Assembly: GCF_017873765.1 (NCBI RefSeq)
Contig: NZ_JAGGKP010000004.1
Coordinates: 173,034-237,033, forward strand
DNA from: Paenibacillus sediminis
GTDB taxonomy: Bacteria; Bacillota; Bacilli; Paenibacillales; Paenibacillaceae
DNA length: 64,000 nt
Reading direction: 5' to 3'
The position numbers were made by a program, and so were the translations under genes. Below the pieces are notes generated by a model. That model saw only the letters and a program-made list of their open reading frames with translations. It was not told the origin of the DNA and ran no database searches. Positions 26,828 to 37,063 of the stretch are shown here, piece after piece (position 1 is the first letter of the stretch; each line of letters begins with the position of its first letter).

Positions 26828-28246
26828 TTATCGTCCTTCTTTCAACTTTACCTTCATATTCGGTAACTTACCTACGGATACGTTAACCAGTTTCTCAGGG
26901 CTATTTTCCATTTCAATTTGGTATACTGAATTTTTCGATGTGCTCCTTATAACGGTGTATAAAGCATTAAGCCAATCTTCTGAGTCCTCCATCGGAAAAT
27001 CAGACATATGGATATCGCGCTTATTTCTAAGCAATGTTTTAACAAAATCGTTCATTTGTTCTACTGCTTTAACTTCTTTGGTACGTTCCCTTAATTCTTT
27101 TAACTTTTGCCTTTTCTTTTCTTCATCAATTTCAAAAACATCAAGTGGAGTTTGAGCGATTTTAGGATTTGCACTTCTCACGACGGATGGACTTTTAATG
27201 TCCATTATTTCCTGTTGGAATAGCTGTATGTATTTTGAAAAATTCGCCGATAGCTCCTCCTTGCCTTTCCCGTTCTTAATCAAACTACTTAAAAACCTTA
27301 GGATTGAACCAATTTGAGCTGCTAGATTTCCAGAGTTATTATAAAGAAGGGACACCCTTCGTTCAGCTGCCCTTACGTATTTCTGATTCCGAGAATCAAT
27401 TTCATTTTCGAGCTCAGATACATTTCGAAACGATGCTGAGATAAATTCTAACCAATTATCAATGGTTTGGACTGCCTCTTGGGTCGATTTTGCCATTCGG
27501 TCATTTACCATTAATTGAGCCTGTTCTTCAATAACCATTCGATTGTACAGCATATCTTCTGCTCGGCGGATTATTTGCGTCCGATATTTTGATATATGCT
27601 CAGATGTCTTAAGACGATAGAAATGGGTATCCAGGATACGTTCTTTATATACAACAAATAAATGGTGGAGCAGCTCGTTAATGCTTGTAGAAGCTAACAT
27701 ATCCTCCATATATCGTTTAATATTATGATTTAATTCACGAAGTCCATTTAACAATGCATCTGTCGTTTCGAAGGCTTGTTGAATTGCTATATACCTATAT
27801 CCCTCTGAACCAGTTAAGTTTTGAAATATGGAAAGGACTTGTCCACGAAACTCCATTTGATACCCTAGAGCAATTTTTTCAAAAGTATCCAAAATGCGAA
27901 TCGCATAATCGGGAATAATTGCCTTATAGGACCAGTCAGGTTGTTGTTCTAGCTCAATCCAACCATGCTCGATAAATTTGTTCAAGAAGTGAAAAGCTAG
28001 AGCCCGAGTTTCTTTGGGCAAAGTGGCACTCGAATCAGTTTCTTCGTCACCTTCAAGTGTTGTTACTGGATGTGTTTCAAAGTATTCGACAAAATAATCT
28101 ATTATCACGTCGCGCTCAATGACGTAAATACTACTTTTATATTGTTGATAAATTAAAAACAATAAGTCTGTGTGGAGGTGTTTCAATCTCGTAGAAAGGA
28201 TTGAAAAAAAGTTATCGGGTATTCGTTCAAAAATGTTCAAGTACAT
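26828..28246 (-). CDS. jetA: Wadjet protein JetA (kleisin)
   Basis: A 472-residue protein starting MYLNIFERIPDNFFSILSTR, like JetA kleisins. It is mostly helical, with winged-helix-like ends (ALAFHFLNKFIEHGWIELEQ) and a long helical middle. It bridges the JetC heads and recruits JetB. It is first in the A-B-C-D operon. GGCGGTGA precedes the ATG. The Wadjet subtype cannot be decided by eye. Confidence 0.87.
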   Translation of the reverse strand: MYLNIFERIPDNFFSILSTRLKHLHTDLLFLIYQQYKSSIYVIERDVIIDYFVEYFETHPVTTLEGDEETDSSATLPKETRALAFHFLNKFIEHGWIELEQQPDWSYKAIIPDYAIRILDTFEKIALGYQMEFRGQVLSIFQNLTGSEGYRYIAIQQAFETTDALLNGLRELNHNIKRYMEDMLASTSINELLHHLFVVYKERILDTHFYRLKTSEHISKYRTQIIRRAEDMLYNRMVIEEQAQLMVNDRMAKSTQEAVQTIDNWLEFISASFRNVSELENEIDSRNQKYVRAAERRVSLLYNNSGNLAAQIGSILRFLSSLIKNGKGKEELSANFSKYIQLFQQEIMDIKSPSVVRSANPKIAQTPLDVFEIDEEKKRQKLKELRERTKEVKAVEQMNDFVKTLLRNKRDIHMSDFPMEDSEDWLNALYTVIRSTSKNSVYQIEMENSPEKLVNVSVGKLPNMKVKLKEGR

Positions 28247-28283
28247 TCACCGCCATTCTGCACATTATGGTCTTCTCTCTTAC

Positions 28284-28315
28284 AGAAAAGCCGCAAGCTT
28301 AGAACCTACGGCTTC
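28284..28315 (-). terminator. possible terminator/attenuator in the jetA leader
   Basis: Minus-strand stem AAGCCG...CGGCTT followed by TTTTC, about 40 bp upstream of the jetA start. It would block read-through from the tns operon or attenuate jet transcription. Confidence 0.5.
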
Positions 28316-28343
28316 CCTCACTACGCCTCAAATTGGCCAACCT

Positions 28344-28565
28344 TTATATTTTTCTTTTGCCTGCTTCAATGATCGCATTTGTCAGAAACCGCAACTGCTC
28401 GCCCTTAATCTTCTCCCGAATGTGTACCATCTTCACGGCGTTACTGACCTTTGCCAAGACATCTGCACGGTGCGGATTCATCCAGTCGATTTGGAACTCA
28501 TTCTTCATGGCTACTACCACTTTACGGATCAAGCTCTTTATTTTAATGCGTAACACTGACCACAT
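28344..28565 (-). pseudogene. short coding remnant, possibly the tail of a type I restriction HsdR
   Basis: The minus-strand frame reads IDWMNPHRADVLAKVSNAVK and EKIKGEQLRFLTNAIIEAGK, which has the look of a real protein C-terminus and recalls the end of some HsdR subunits. There is no credible start or upstream part. The adjoining 28566-28912 shows no gene. The family guess is weak. Confidence 0.3.
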
Positions 28566-28912
28566 GATGTCAATGAACAGATGTTTGAATGTAGTTAGTC
28601 CTATATGTATTGAATTCTACGAATTACGACATCAATCCTGCTAGAAACCAAGAGAATTAGAGGCACTCACAAGGAGATAATTGCGATTTTTTACCAGGAA
28701 CCCAACTATTGTGCCCGGCACTATCGTTATCGTTGTAAGTAGAATCATCACCGGAGAATTCCATACTTGCATCATTACCTGTGCAAGTGCGCGCCCTTAA
28801 AAAAGTTGTCTGATTTACTGTTGACAGTCCACCTTAGAACTAACCCCATTATAGGACCAAAACAATATAAATATTAACATATAGTATATATAGTCCTATT
28901 AGTTTGAGAATA

Positions 28913-31273
28913 CTAATTATATTTTCTTGCTACCTTCGGTGGTAAATTGTCAAATAACCATTCTTTATCGGCTGTCACTAGCCATATATAGAGACCAGGA
29001 TTAAGTTGTTGCAATCCTGTCCTTGATAGAAGTGGGTTCTGTTCTTTCATATTTAAGAACTCTTCTCTTCTTTGTTCTACTGATTTATTTAATGTTCTCT
29101 GTCCCGTTTCCGGGCTATGTTTTCGTACTCTAGGCTGATACTGTTTGAGCCAGTGAAAGTCATTTTTATGCAACCATGTATAGTTACTTCCACATAATCT
29201 TCTAAGTTCCTTAGATGTTGCTCCCATATTGTTCTGATATATATTTAAAAAAGAGCTTCTTCTCTCCTCAATTCCAACTCTCGGATGACTCATTCCTTTT
29301 ATCTTCAAAGGAGGTGAATGCCGCTCAAACCACTCGCTATCATGAATACGTAGCCAAGAATAATTATTAATATCTAATAGTTTTAGTTCCCCTCTAGATA
29401 AGTGAGGATTTCTACTAAGCAACTCAAGGTATTTTTCTCTTCTATTCTCTAAACTAGTTTTTATTATGATTTCCTGTTTGATTTCAATAGGTGGTTGTTT
29501 CTTAGAAAACCACTCACTATCGTTTTTCTTAAGCCAAGTGTAATTTGACTTATTCATTTTTCTAAGTTCATTTCTGGTAGCAGAAGGATATTCAATCAGA
29601 AGCTGTTGAAACTGTTTCCTTCTATCTTCCAGGCCCCTTGTAGATTTCTGTATAGCCGGTAACTGCTCTAACATCCAGCTTTTATCATACTTAAACAACC
29701 ATTGATACACGGAGGGGTTGATTTGACACAACTCTTTTCTCGTTGCTAGGGGGTATTTATGTAAGATATCAAGAAACTCTATTCTTCGATCTTCTACTTT
29801 TATCTCTTTTTTAGAATAGGTGACATTGTCTCGAAGCCAAACTAAATCATACTTTTGCAGAAATTTGATTAGTTGAGGATCAAGTCCAGTAATTTCATTC
29901 AGTTTTATTCCTGGTCGCTCTTTTATAATTTCAAGTACTTGATTCCTTCGTAATTGCTTTGTATTAAGCAGGCGCAATTTATTAAGATTAATATCGCCAA
30001 ACTTATCTTTTAACTTACGTCGTAGAAAGATCTTACCAACACCAAGTTTATCTGCCATTTCATTAAGATAAATAATTTCGGCACTAAGTAGTTCCTCAAA
30101 TTTCGAATTCCATAGCTCTCCAGTGTCCGGAATTAAATCAAACTGATAACGATCCTCCTGACTCTTGTCCGGTCCTAATCTTGAGTATACAAACTGGCAG
30201 TAAGTACATTTAAAATGTCCTCTCGGTTTCGCAAACTGTCTTGAATTCTTCAGTTCAATTGCCTCGATAGTATTTTGTAAATATTTTGAACAAACTTGGT
30301 TTAAGCATGGCCATGGCCCCCTTCCAAAAGGAGCATATCCATCACTATCGGACACTAAAAACTCTTCGAGCGTTTTCCCAAAAAATAAAATAAGAATAAT
30401 TATATAAATAGGATTGAGGGAAACCTCCCTCTTCCAAAAAAATTTATTAAATCCTTTTATATGCTCTCCATTAAATGAGATTCCAATATCCATCAATAAC
30501 GGTTTAGTAAATCTTAGCACTAAGTCAGGAACAAGCTTCTCGTACAATATAACTGAAGATTGAACGTTTACATATTTCATTGCCCTTGCATAATCCAAGC
30601 ATTTCTCATATATATCTCGTTGTGTAAACACCAAGTCCGTGTTGAGTAATCTATTATTCTCTTGTGCGATTATCAATAAGTCCTCGTTACTATTCTCCTT
30701 CGTTACATATAGATAGTGCCCTTTGCCGCAGTATATTGGAGTGATATTTAATTCTTGGTTGGATCCTTTTATAAAGGGTTCGTTACAGTCTGGACATTCA
30801 TGCAGTAAACAAACATTATGCTTATGGCAAACCATTGTACCCGGCAATTGATGAGTTCGATGCCAGTAAGGTTCTCCGAATATTGAAATATCCTCACTGG
30901 CACATAACGGGCATAAGTAGAGTCGAGAAGTAACAGCACCTGAATGATTTTGTCCCAGAAATGCTGATGGATTTGCTCTACTACTGCCATCACACATAGC
31001 CTTTAATAACTGATCTTTTTTATCCTTAGATAAAAATTTTGAGTAATAGGGGTAAATTGTGTGCTTCATGACTATTTCATCCGTACTTATTTCAACATTC
31101 ATCTTATCCATAAAGTACTTCAATCTTGTTGGCCATAATATATGAACTGTTTTTTCAGCATTACCGAAAAGCTGTTTTGTTGATTTTCTCACAAAATCAT
31201 TACCACTTATAAAGTGTAGTCTTGAAATAACACTGTACACTAATTCATCCGGATAGGGTCTTACTCTTTGCAT
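28913..31273 (-). CDS. TniQ/TnsD-family target selector 2 with C-terminal repeat array
   Basis: A 786-residue protein. The N-terminal TniQ zinc region has CPLCASEDISIFGEPYWHRT followed by HQLPGTMVCHKHNVCLLHEC, and a second cysteine pair follows near CTYCQFVYSRLGPD. From residue about 495 to the end come five repeats of about 60 residues with consensus RR..F...L...P..SR.EL...N...Y.WL...D.EW.....P, plus a weaker sixth before them. Such repeats are probably DNA-recognition units. It follows tniQ 1 by 17 bp. The ATG at 31273 gives a better spacing to AGGAG than that at 31279. The target is unknown. Confidence 0.82.
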   Translation of the reverse strand: MQRVRPYPDELVYSVISRLHFISGNDFVRKSTKQLFGNAEKTVHILWPTRLKYFMDKMNVEISTDEIVMKHTIYPYYSKFLSKDKKDQLLKAMCDGSSRANPSAFLGQNHSGAVTSRLYLCPLCASEDISIFGEPYWHRTHQLPGTMVCHKHNVCLLHECPDCNEPFIKGSNQELNITPIYCGKGHYLYVTKENSNEDLLIIAQENNRLLNTDLVFTQRDIYEKCLDYARAMKYVNVQSSVILYEKLVPDLVLRFTKPLLMDIGISFNGEHIKGFNKFFWKREVSLNPIYIIILILFFGKTLEEFLVSDSDGYAPFGRGPWPCLNQVCSKYLQNTIEAIELKNSRQFAKPRGHFKCTYCQFVYSRLGPDKSQEDRYQFDLIPDTGELWNSKFEELLSAEIIYLNEMADKLGVGKIFLRRKLKDKFGDINLNKLRLLNTKQLRRNQVLEIIKERPGIKLNEITGLDPQLIKFLQKYDLVWLRDNVTYSKKEIKVEDRRIEFLDILHKYPLATRKELCQINPSVYQWLFKYDKSWMLEQLPAIQKSTRGLEDRRKQFQQLLIEYPSATRNELRKMNKSNYTWLKKNDSEWFSKKQPPIEIKQEIIIKTSLENRREKYLELLSRNPHLSRGELKLLDINNYSWLRIHDSEWFERHSPPLKIKGMSHPRVGIEERRSSFLNIYQNNMGATSKELRRLCGSNYTWLHKNDFHWLKQYQPRVRKHSPETGQRTLNKSVEQRREEFLNMKEQNPLLSRTGLQQLNPGLYIWLVTADKEWLFDNLPPKVARKYN

Positions 31274-31290
31274 TATCATCAGCTCCTAGA

Positions 31291-33141
31291 TTAAGCTGTA
31301 TATGCATCCCTTAGGAGATAGCATGCTTCGTTTATCTTGTGTACTAAATATTTTTCGACACATTCGGATTTGAATATTCGAATCCCTGCCTCTCGTATAA
31401 TTCTCCATCTAGCCGGTCTTTTACCTTGCTGCCTAACTCTTTCGAACGCCCAATCAATCCTCCGGATTTGATATTGCTCTTCCGTTTCCAAATTCATTTT
31501 TAATAACCCCTGGCATATCGGTAATCTGTTGAGGTGCCGCTCTAATAAAGCACGCTTGCCGATGAAATTCCCAATTCTAGCTAAAGTTAGCCGCTCGGGT
31601 TTGTCTTTAGATAATCTCAACTGAACTATAGCTTCATTTATTGCATTAGCAGTATTTTTGTCGCGTTGATTCCAATTTACCCGCGACCTTACTTTTACTC
31701 TTCTAGGTGACTTCGGCAGTACTGTTTGGAGCCATTGTTTATCATTCCTATACAGCCACATGTAGTCTTTCGCGTTCATCTGCCTTACAGTCGAGGAGCT
31801 ATTACTTGGCATATTGTTAATTGTTTGAATTAACCGTTTGCGCCTAAAATCACGGCTATTAATACTCATAGGAGTTTCAGTAATTGTAGGCAATTGTTTT
31901 TTCTTTATATAAAGGTTGACCGTTGCTGAATCCACCTTTAATACCCTAGAAATTGAACGAATACTTCCACCCTTTTTTAGGAGCTCGTCAGCTTTCTCTT
32001 TCCAGTAATGTCCGAAATCTTTAATTCTCCCGTAAGAATAAGTGTCCTCAGCAGAGTGATTTGGACCTCGTCGTGAGTACTGAAATCCACATACATCACA
32101 CTTAAATGATCCCACCACTTTTTTTGTCTTTGAGCATCGAGTTATCATTACCGTTTTTATTGTATCTTTTTTATAATGGTCAGCTATCTTGTTTAGGCAT
32201 GGCCATGGTCCAATCCCAAATGGAAGAAGATGGTTATGAGATATTGCGCTAATCCCTCCCCAAAGAAACTCTATGACCAACACATGTAATAACGGGTGGA
32301 ATGAATGTCTTGGCTTTCTCAAAATGGTAGCTAGCCAGTTATTAGGTCCAGTAGGTACTCGTACACCGAGATCTTTGAGTACATCCTTTGAAAAAAGTGA
32401 AATGAATTTAGAACATACCTCTTGTTGCTTTATTCTCCCCTTTACCGTACACAAGTTCATTTGGGTAAGCCTTAGCAAGTACTTATCTCTCAAATCTATA
32501 GGAATTCTGTCACCTAATGCTGCGTTAAATAGATCAGTAATTCCCTCAGTGACTTTTAATGTCATCTCATTATTACAGGCAATAATTTGACTGGTAAGGT
32601 CATGACCATACTTGCAAAATGTTGGACAGATGGATATTTCTTTCGAACAGTTACTTGACAGCGATTCATTACAAATCCAACATTGAGTTAATAACCGGCA
32701 CTTATGAATACGGCAATACAAATGACCAGGTAATTGGTGCTCTCTATGCCAATAAGCTTCTCCATGATTATGAAAATCTTCTACAAGACAACTAGGACAT
32801 AACCGTAACGAATCATTTAATTTAACTACGCTTGCCAGTAACCCAGCTTTTGAATGCACTGCTCCACCTGGTCCATTGAGCATTTGATCTCTAATGGCTA
32901 TAACTTGGCTGCTCGATAGAAATGATTTGTACAAAGGAAATAGTGTATTGTTAAGAAGAATTTCTTCATCAGTGCTTGGAAGCACATCAAGTATTGAACG
33001 AATGTTAGTGGGAAGATCTAGCGAGGTCTTTTTATGTTTAAGATCATAAACCTTCCTTACCATTTGCTTCATACTTGTATGATTCTGAAATTTATATCTC
33101 GCTATTATGCTAACAAGAATTTCATCAGGGTATATTCTCAT
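31291..33141 (-). CDS. tnsD: TniQ/TnsD-family target selector 1, probably glmS-homing TnsD
   Basis: A 616-residue protein with the TniQ zinc motif CPSCLVEDFHNHGEAYWHRE followed by HQLPGHLYCRIHKCRLL, then WPCLNKIADHY and CDVCGFQYSRRGPN. The C-terminal part has one repeat unit (KDYMWLYRNDKQWLQTVLP) followed by SRVNWNQRDKNTA and an extended helical tail, the layout of glmS-binding TnsD. The element sits exactly at attTn7, which supports this role. AGGAGG precedes the ATG, 12 bp after tnsC. Confidence 0.85.
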   Translation of the reverse strand: MRIYPDEILVSIIARYKFQNHTSMKQMVRKVYDLKHKKTSLDLPTNIRSILDVLPSTDEEILLNNTLFPLYKSFLSSSQVIAIRDQMLNGPGGAVHSKAGLLASVVKLNDSLRLCPSCLVEDFHNHGEAYWHREHQLPGHLYCRIHKCRLLTQCWICNESLSSNCSKEISICPTFCKYGHDLTSQIIACNNEMTLKVTEGITDLFNAALGDRIPIDLRDKYLLRLTQMNLCTVKGRIKQQEVCSKFISLFSKDVLKDLGVRVPTGPNNWLATILRKPRHSFHPLLHVLVIEFLWGGISAISHNHLLPFGIGPWPCLNKIADHYKKDTIKTVMITRCSKTKKVVGSFKCDVCGFQYSRRGPNHSAEDTYSYGRIKDFGHYWKEKADELLKKGGSIRSISRVLKVDSATVNLYIKKKQLPTITETPMSINSRDFRRKRLIQTINNMPSNSSSTVRQMNAKDYMWLYRNDKQWLQTVLPKSPRRVKVRSRVNWNQRDKNTANAINEAIVQLRLSKDKPERLTLARIGNFIGKRALLERHLNRLPICQGLLKMNLETEEQYQIRRIDWAFERVRQQGKRPARWRIIREAGIRIFKSECVEKYLVHKINEACYLLRDAYTA

Positions 33142-33153
33142 ACTACCTCCTAA

Positions 33154-34878
33154 TTATAATCCTAGCCTGGAACGTACATCTTGAACGTATCCTGCCTTTT
33201 TAATTAGTTGATATAAAGTTGCATTTTTATTTTTTTCCTTAGATTCTAAGACTTGAAGCAATCCTCTTGGTTTAAAACCTGCTTTCTTTGTTGAGGCTAC
33301 AGTGGTCTGCAAATTAGCGTCTGTAATCTGAGTATCAGCTCCCGTAGCCTTAATATCAGCCTCAGTGGCCTGAGCATTAGCTTCATTGACGTGAGTATTA
33401 GACTGCTTTTCAGACGATTTTTCCTGGTTAGCACTAGCCATTTGAAAAGCTTTGCGCTTCCACTGGTAAAGATCGGTAGTCTTAGTCTCGACAGCTGCTC
33501 CTCTTGCAACCTCCTCTGAAAAATCAGCACTCACCAGCCAATTGATGATTTCTTCAAGCTGCTTTTCTTGTAGCTGTTCATTTATAACTTCTTCCAAGTC
33601 AATGCCATATTCATTAGCATAAATTTTCTTATCTTCTTGTGTTATAGCTTGTGCCGGCTTGTAATTCATAAAGATGTCCAAATACTTAAGCATTTCATCC
33701 TTTTTACCACTACGAAGAGCATCTAATGGTGGCTGTAGCAGCTTAAATTGATCTTGTGCAACTGAGTGTATTACGTCCGTTGTAATTAATTCATCCTTTC
33801 CGATAACTCTCTTTTGTGACTCCTTAAAGATCTTAATTACCAGATCCGGTATTCCTTGAGTCTCATAATACATGGCTTCCTCAAGCTCTGGAGTCAATTC
33901 AGCCTTTTGTAAGGTCCATTGATGATTCCATATATAATCTAGTAGTGTTTCCCAATCCCCTTTATCTTTACTTAAACGATCCCAGTCCACACTTCCTTGA
34001 TCAGTTATACGTTTGGTATTACGAAATTCTTGTGTAAACAAATGACGGGCTTTCGGAGTTCCAATTAATACGATAGGCACACCAATCGTATTTATCAGTG
34101 TATTGAAAAAATTGAGCATGAGAGCTTGTCCACCTGATTTAACTTCATTTAAGTATTGTATTTCATCAATAACTAATACTCCTAGATGATGATCAAGGGC
34201 AAGTGACGACATAGCCCTAATTAATTCGTCAGTATTAAATCCCTCATAATCCTTGTAATTGATTCCCCCCATAAGTTCACTAATCTCATGTATAAAATTC
34301 AAACACAGTTGCTTAATTGTGCCGGTAACAGGACAGTCAAGTTTCATCCAGACGAGTTGATTTAACTCATACTTCTCATGAACAATAATTTGTGGATAGA
34401 TGTTTAATATTCTGGAGATTCCTGAACTTTTGCCAGCCCCTGATATCCCAATTATTCCTAGTCCAGAACTTGTTGGTAGAGGAATATTTAGTTTTTCTTT
34501 CTCTAACTCTGCTATATCTGGTCTTTTAAAATGCATCATTGCATACCGCATTCGACGTACATTGTCTGCATTGGTGATATTACGGGATAGATATCCTTTT
34601 CGGATAAAGATAGACATCTTTTGTTCTATATCTAGGTGTGTATTTAATGGGATAATAAAGGTGGAGAGACGCTCTACACAGTGTTTACGTCTACTTGGGG
34701 ATAGAATTAATTCGTTAGAGTCAAATTTATGTAGAATTTTAATTTTTTTAGCTGCTTCCATTTCATCTAGTATTTCTGGCAAAGCTTCGATTAATGGGAA
34801 CCCTTGATAGTCTTTAATTCCAGGATCTTTATATTCAGCAAATTCGACTCTTCCACGTAAAGGTTTTCGTACAATCAT
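33154..34878 (-). CDS. tnsC: transposition regulator ATPase TnsC
   Basis: A 574-residue AAA+ ATPase. Walker A is GISGAGKSSG (about residue 147), Walker B LGVLVIDEIQYLNE, and sensor-1-like PIVLIGTPKAR. It links the target selector to the TnsAB transposase and imposes target immunity. The C-terminal tail has four tandem 7-residue repeats (E/G/D-A-N/D-x-Q/K-x-T) encoded at 33301-33384. The ATG at 34878 lies one base after the tnsB stop, with GGAGG inside the tnsB end; an ATG at 34896 is less likely. Confidence 0.9.
   Translation of the reverse strand: MIVRKPLRGRVEFAEYKDPGIKDYQGFPLIEALPEILDEMEAAKKIKILHKFDSNELILSPSRRKHCVERLSTFIIPLNTHLDIEQKMSIFIRKGYLSRNITNADNVRRMRYAMMHFKRPDIAELEKEKLNIPLPTSSGLGIIGISGAGKSSGISRILNIYPQIIVHEKYELNQLVWMKLDCPVTGTIKQLCLNFIHEISELMGGINYKDYEGFNTDELIRAMSSLALDHHLGVLVIDEIQYLNEVKSGGQALMLNFFNTLINTIGVPIVLIGTPKARHLFTQEFRNTKRITDQGSVDWDRLSKDKGDWETLLDYIWNHQWTLQKAELTPELEEAMYYETQGIPDLVIKIFKESQKRVIGKDELITTDVIHSVAQDQFKLLQPPLDALRSGKKDEMLKYLDIFMNYKPAQAITQEDKKIYANEYGIDLEEVINEQLQEKQLEEIINWLVSADFSEEVARGAAVETKTTDLYQWKRKAFQMASANQEKSSEKQSNTHVNEANAQATEADIKATGADTQITDANLQTTVASTKKAGFKPRGLLQVLESKEKNKNATLYQLIKKAGYVQDVRSRLGL
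33301..33384 (-). repeat. four tandem 21-bp repeats in tnsC
   Basis: Exactly 84 bp encode EANAQAT, EADIKAT, GADTQIT and DANLQTT, followed by a half-matching fifth unit. The repeats form a linker before the C-terminal GFKPRGLLQVLESKEK segment that probably contacts TnsA/TnsB. Confidence 0.75.
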
Positions 34879-34879
34879 C

Positions 34880-37063
34880 CTAGTCCTCCTCTTCAAGAAC
34901 TTGCCTTAGCAAGTCTGAATGATCGATTGGGGGTATATAACTTCCACTATCTTTTCTCTTAAGTGGAACAACATTTTTTGCTTGCTGTGGCTTATCAGTT
35001 GAATCTTCAAACTTCCTTCTTCTTCTATCACGCTCTTCTTGAAGTGCACTATTACGATTGAGCTTAACATCCGTCTGCTGGACCTCTGAGTCAGATGTCG
35101 AAGCTTTTGCATTCTTTACTTGCTGAGTAACTTTATTTATTAGGTTTAGTTTACTTTCGGTATTATCAGACTTACCTTTTTTCGCCATCCTCGCTTCATA
35201 TGCAGCAATATCAAGCTGTTCTTCCCATCGCACTTCTACACTACGTGAGATAAATTTTGTGTGTTGTTCGGTTAATCTGTAACATTCCTCGATAGAACCA
35301 TCTTCATGTCTAAGATACAATTTGGATGTATTGCGTGGGTCGAAGCTATACTCAACGTTAATTCTTTCTCCATTTCTAGCTTTAAATCGCCAACTTTCTT
35401 CTTCAGCAGTATTGCATGTATATATTTCTTTGTTAAATTTTATCCCGCTAGCGGTAAAGCGTCCCTTCCTCGATGGCAGCAAATTAATCCAAAGTTCTTC
35501 CTTGTTGGTAGACCTTAAAGTACCCAGACTATTTTTCCTCCCCCAGTGCCATAAATCTGATGGTGTCGGTGCAACATCATCAGCGATCATTGCATCATTT
35601 CTTTTATATGAGGTTAGATAGTGCTGATTGTGGTACCTAACGTATTCAATTAGTATCGTTTCAAATTCATGAATGTCCAGCAAATCCTCCATTATAGGCC
35701 CTTGTTCACCACGCTCCCTCATTCTTTCCAAGATCGCCCCGGGGACCCATCTAATATAGGTTTCATTGCTAACATCAAATTGCTTCTCTACAAAAGGTTT
35801 CCAATCTGGGCGATACGCAGGTAAATGCTCTATCTTTACGTTAAGCGTCTTAATTAAATGACTTGGCTTATTCCCGACATATTCACCGCGATCGGTTGTT
35901 AGCCGCTCAGGAAGTCCGATTGAAGGCCATTCTTCAGGCGTAATATCAATGTTAAATCGTTTACAGTACTCTACTTTATCAGAGGCTGCATTTTCTAGAG
36001 CAAGAGCTGCTCCTATCCAACTTGGGCCTTCTAAACCAACATACAATCCTGCGATTAATCGGCTAAAGACATCTACTACAAAATAAATGACAGGTCTGCC
36101 TATTAGAAAGTTTCTATTCTTTCTATTAACCAAATATAGATTCCCAATAGTAGCATCAATTTGATATAGAGAGCCTGGTCCAAATGATTGTCCATCAAAC
36201 GTTCCATCAATTTCTCTATATTTCAAATTCACTTTCCTTTGACCATTACGTCCCTTATATTCCTTCTTAATATCTCTTTCAGTTCGGTACCAATAATAAA
36301 ACTGACGAAAGGTTGGCCGCTCATGCTCAGGTTTCAGAATAATGCCTTCTACTGCATCAATTCCTGCTTTAAAATACGCCCCCAACATAAGCTCATAAAC
36401 TCCGTATAGCGTTTTTTTATCTCGTTTGTTGTACCATCGTTGGATGGCTGGCCTGAACTTATCTCTTTTCATTTCTTCTGTAACATTAACACCTACTAGG
36501 TCTGGATCCATTTTACCTTCCTGATTTGGGCGACCCAACTTTTTTCCTAGTCCACTCCTTTTCTCTCCTCTTGCACCACTGTTTGGATAGTCAGGCAATA
36601 GAGCATTCTCAGTCATTCCCCTTTGCCAAAACTTCCTTAAATTAATTCTTATTGACGTTCTTGATATATTCAATCTGTCACTAATGTCATTAATAATGAT
36701 TCCTCGCAACCTCTTATTAAAAATGTCCTTTGTGTTTTCACCCGAAATAATAGGCTCAATATAACCCCATACCTTGTTGCGAATCTCAATGTCTTTGGGT
36801 TTTAACTTTTCATCAGGCAATTGGATTCTAGGAATAAAGTATTCCGTAATCTGAATATTACCTTCTTGTATCTCGTGTTCAACTATTTCGCGACTTTGGA
36901 TTTCTGGCTGAGCTTTTTTATCCCGTATATCTATGGTTACAAGTGTTTTATTACTCATCCATAGAACTCGAAGTAGCTGCGGCTCAATTACTTCAAGTTC
37001 CTTTGCCTCCGCTAAATCGGGCCATACTTCTAAAATACTATTTCGATATATTTCAGTTTGCAT
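34880..37063 (-). CDS. tnsB: transposase TnsB (DDE integrase)
   Basis: A 727-residue transposase. N-terminal helix-turn-helix region (IINDISDRLNISRTSIRINL), then the DDE core: Asp in YQIDATIG (about 310), Asp in TTDRGEYVGN (about 395) and Glu in PFVEKQFDV (about 430, roughly 35 residues on). A basic C-terminal tail follows. TnsB binds the 17-bp end sites and joins 3' ends to the target. It overlaps tnsA by 11 bp. GGAGG is found ten bases before the ATG. Confidence 0.92.
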   Translation of the reverse strand: MQTEIYRNSILEVWPDLAEAKELEVIEPQLLRVLWMSNKTLVTIDIRDKKAQPEIQSREIVEHEIQEGNIQITEYFIPRIQLPDEKLKPKDIEIRNKVWGYIEPIISGENTKDIFNKRLRGIIINDISDRLNISRTSIRINLRKFWQRGMTENALLPDYPNSGARGEKRSGLGKKLGRPNQEGKMDPDLVGVNVTEEMKRDKFRPAIQRWYNKRDKKTLYGVYELMLGAYFKAGIDAVEGIILKPEHERPTFRQFYYWYRTERDIKKEYKGRNGQRKVNLKYREIDGTFDGQSFGPGSLYQIDATIGNLYLVNRKNRNFLIGRPVIYFVVDVFSRLIAGLYVGLEGPSWIGAALALENAASDKVEYCKRFNIDITPEEWPSIGLPERLTTDRGEYVGNKPSHLIKTLNVKIEHLPAYRPDWKPFVEKQFDVSNETYIRWVPGAILERMRERGEQGPIMEDLLDIHEFETILIEYVRYHNQHYLTSYKRNDAMIADDVAPTPSDLWHWGRKNSLGTLRSTNKEELWINLLPSRKGRFTASGIKFNKEIYTCNTAEEESWRFKARNGERINVEYSFDPRNTSKLYLRHEDGSIEECYRLTEQHTKFISRSVEVRWEEQLDIAAYEARMAKKGKSDNTESKLNLINKVTQQVKNAKASTSDSEVQQTDVKLNRNSALQEERDRRRRKFEDSTDKPQQAKNVVPLKRKDSGSYIPPIDHSDLLRQVLEEED

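Noticed and set aside
28913..33141. CRISPR-associated transposon (CAST) with guide RNA
   Set aside because: TniQ proteins are present, but there are no cas12k or Cascade genes, no repeats and no guide-like RNA; the TnsD-type selector and exact attTn7 position explain the insertion.
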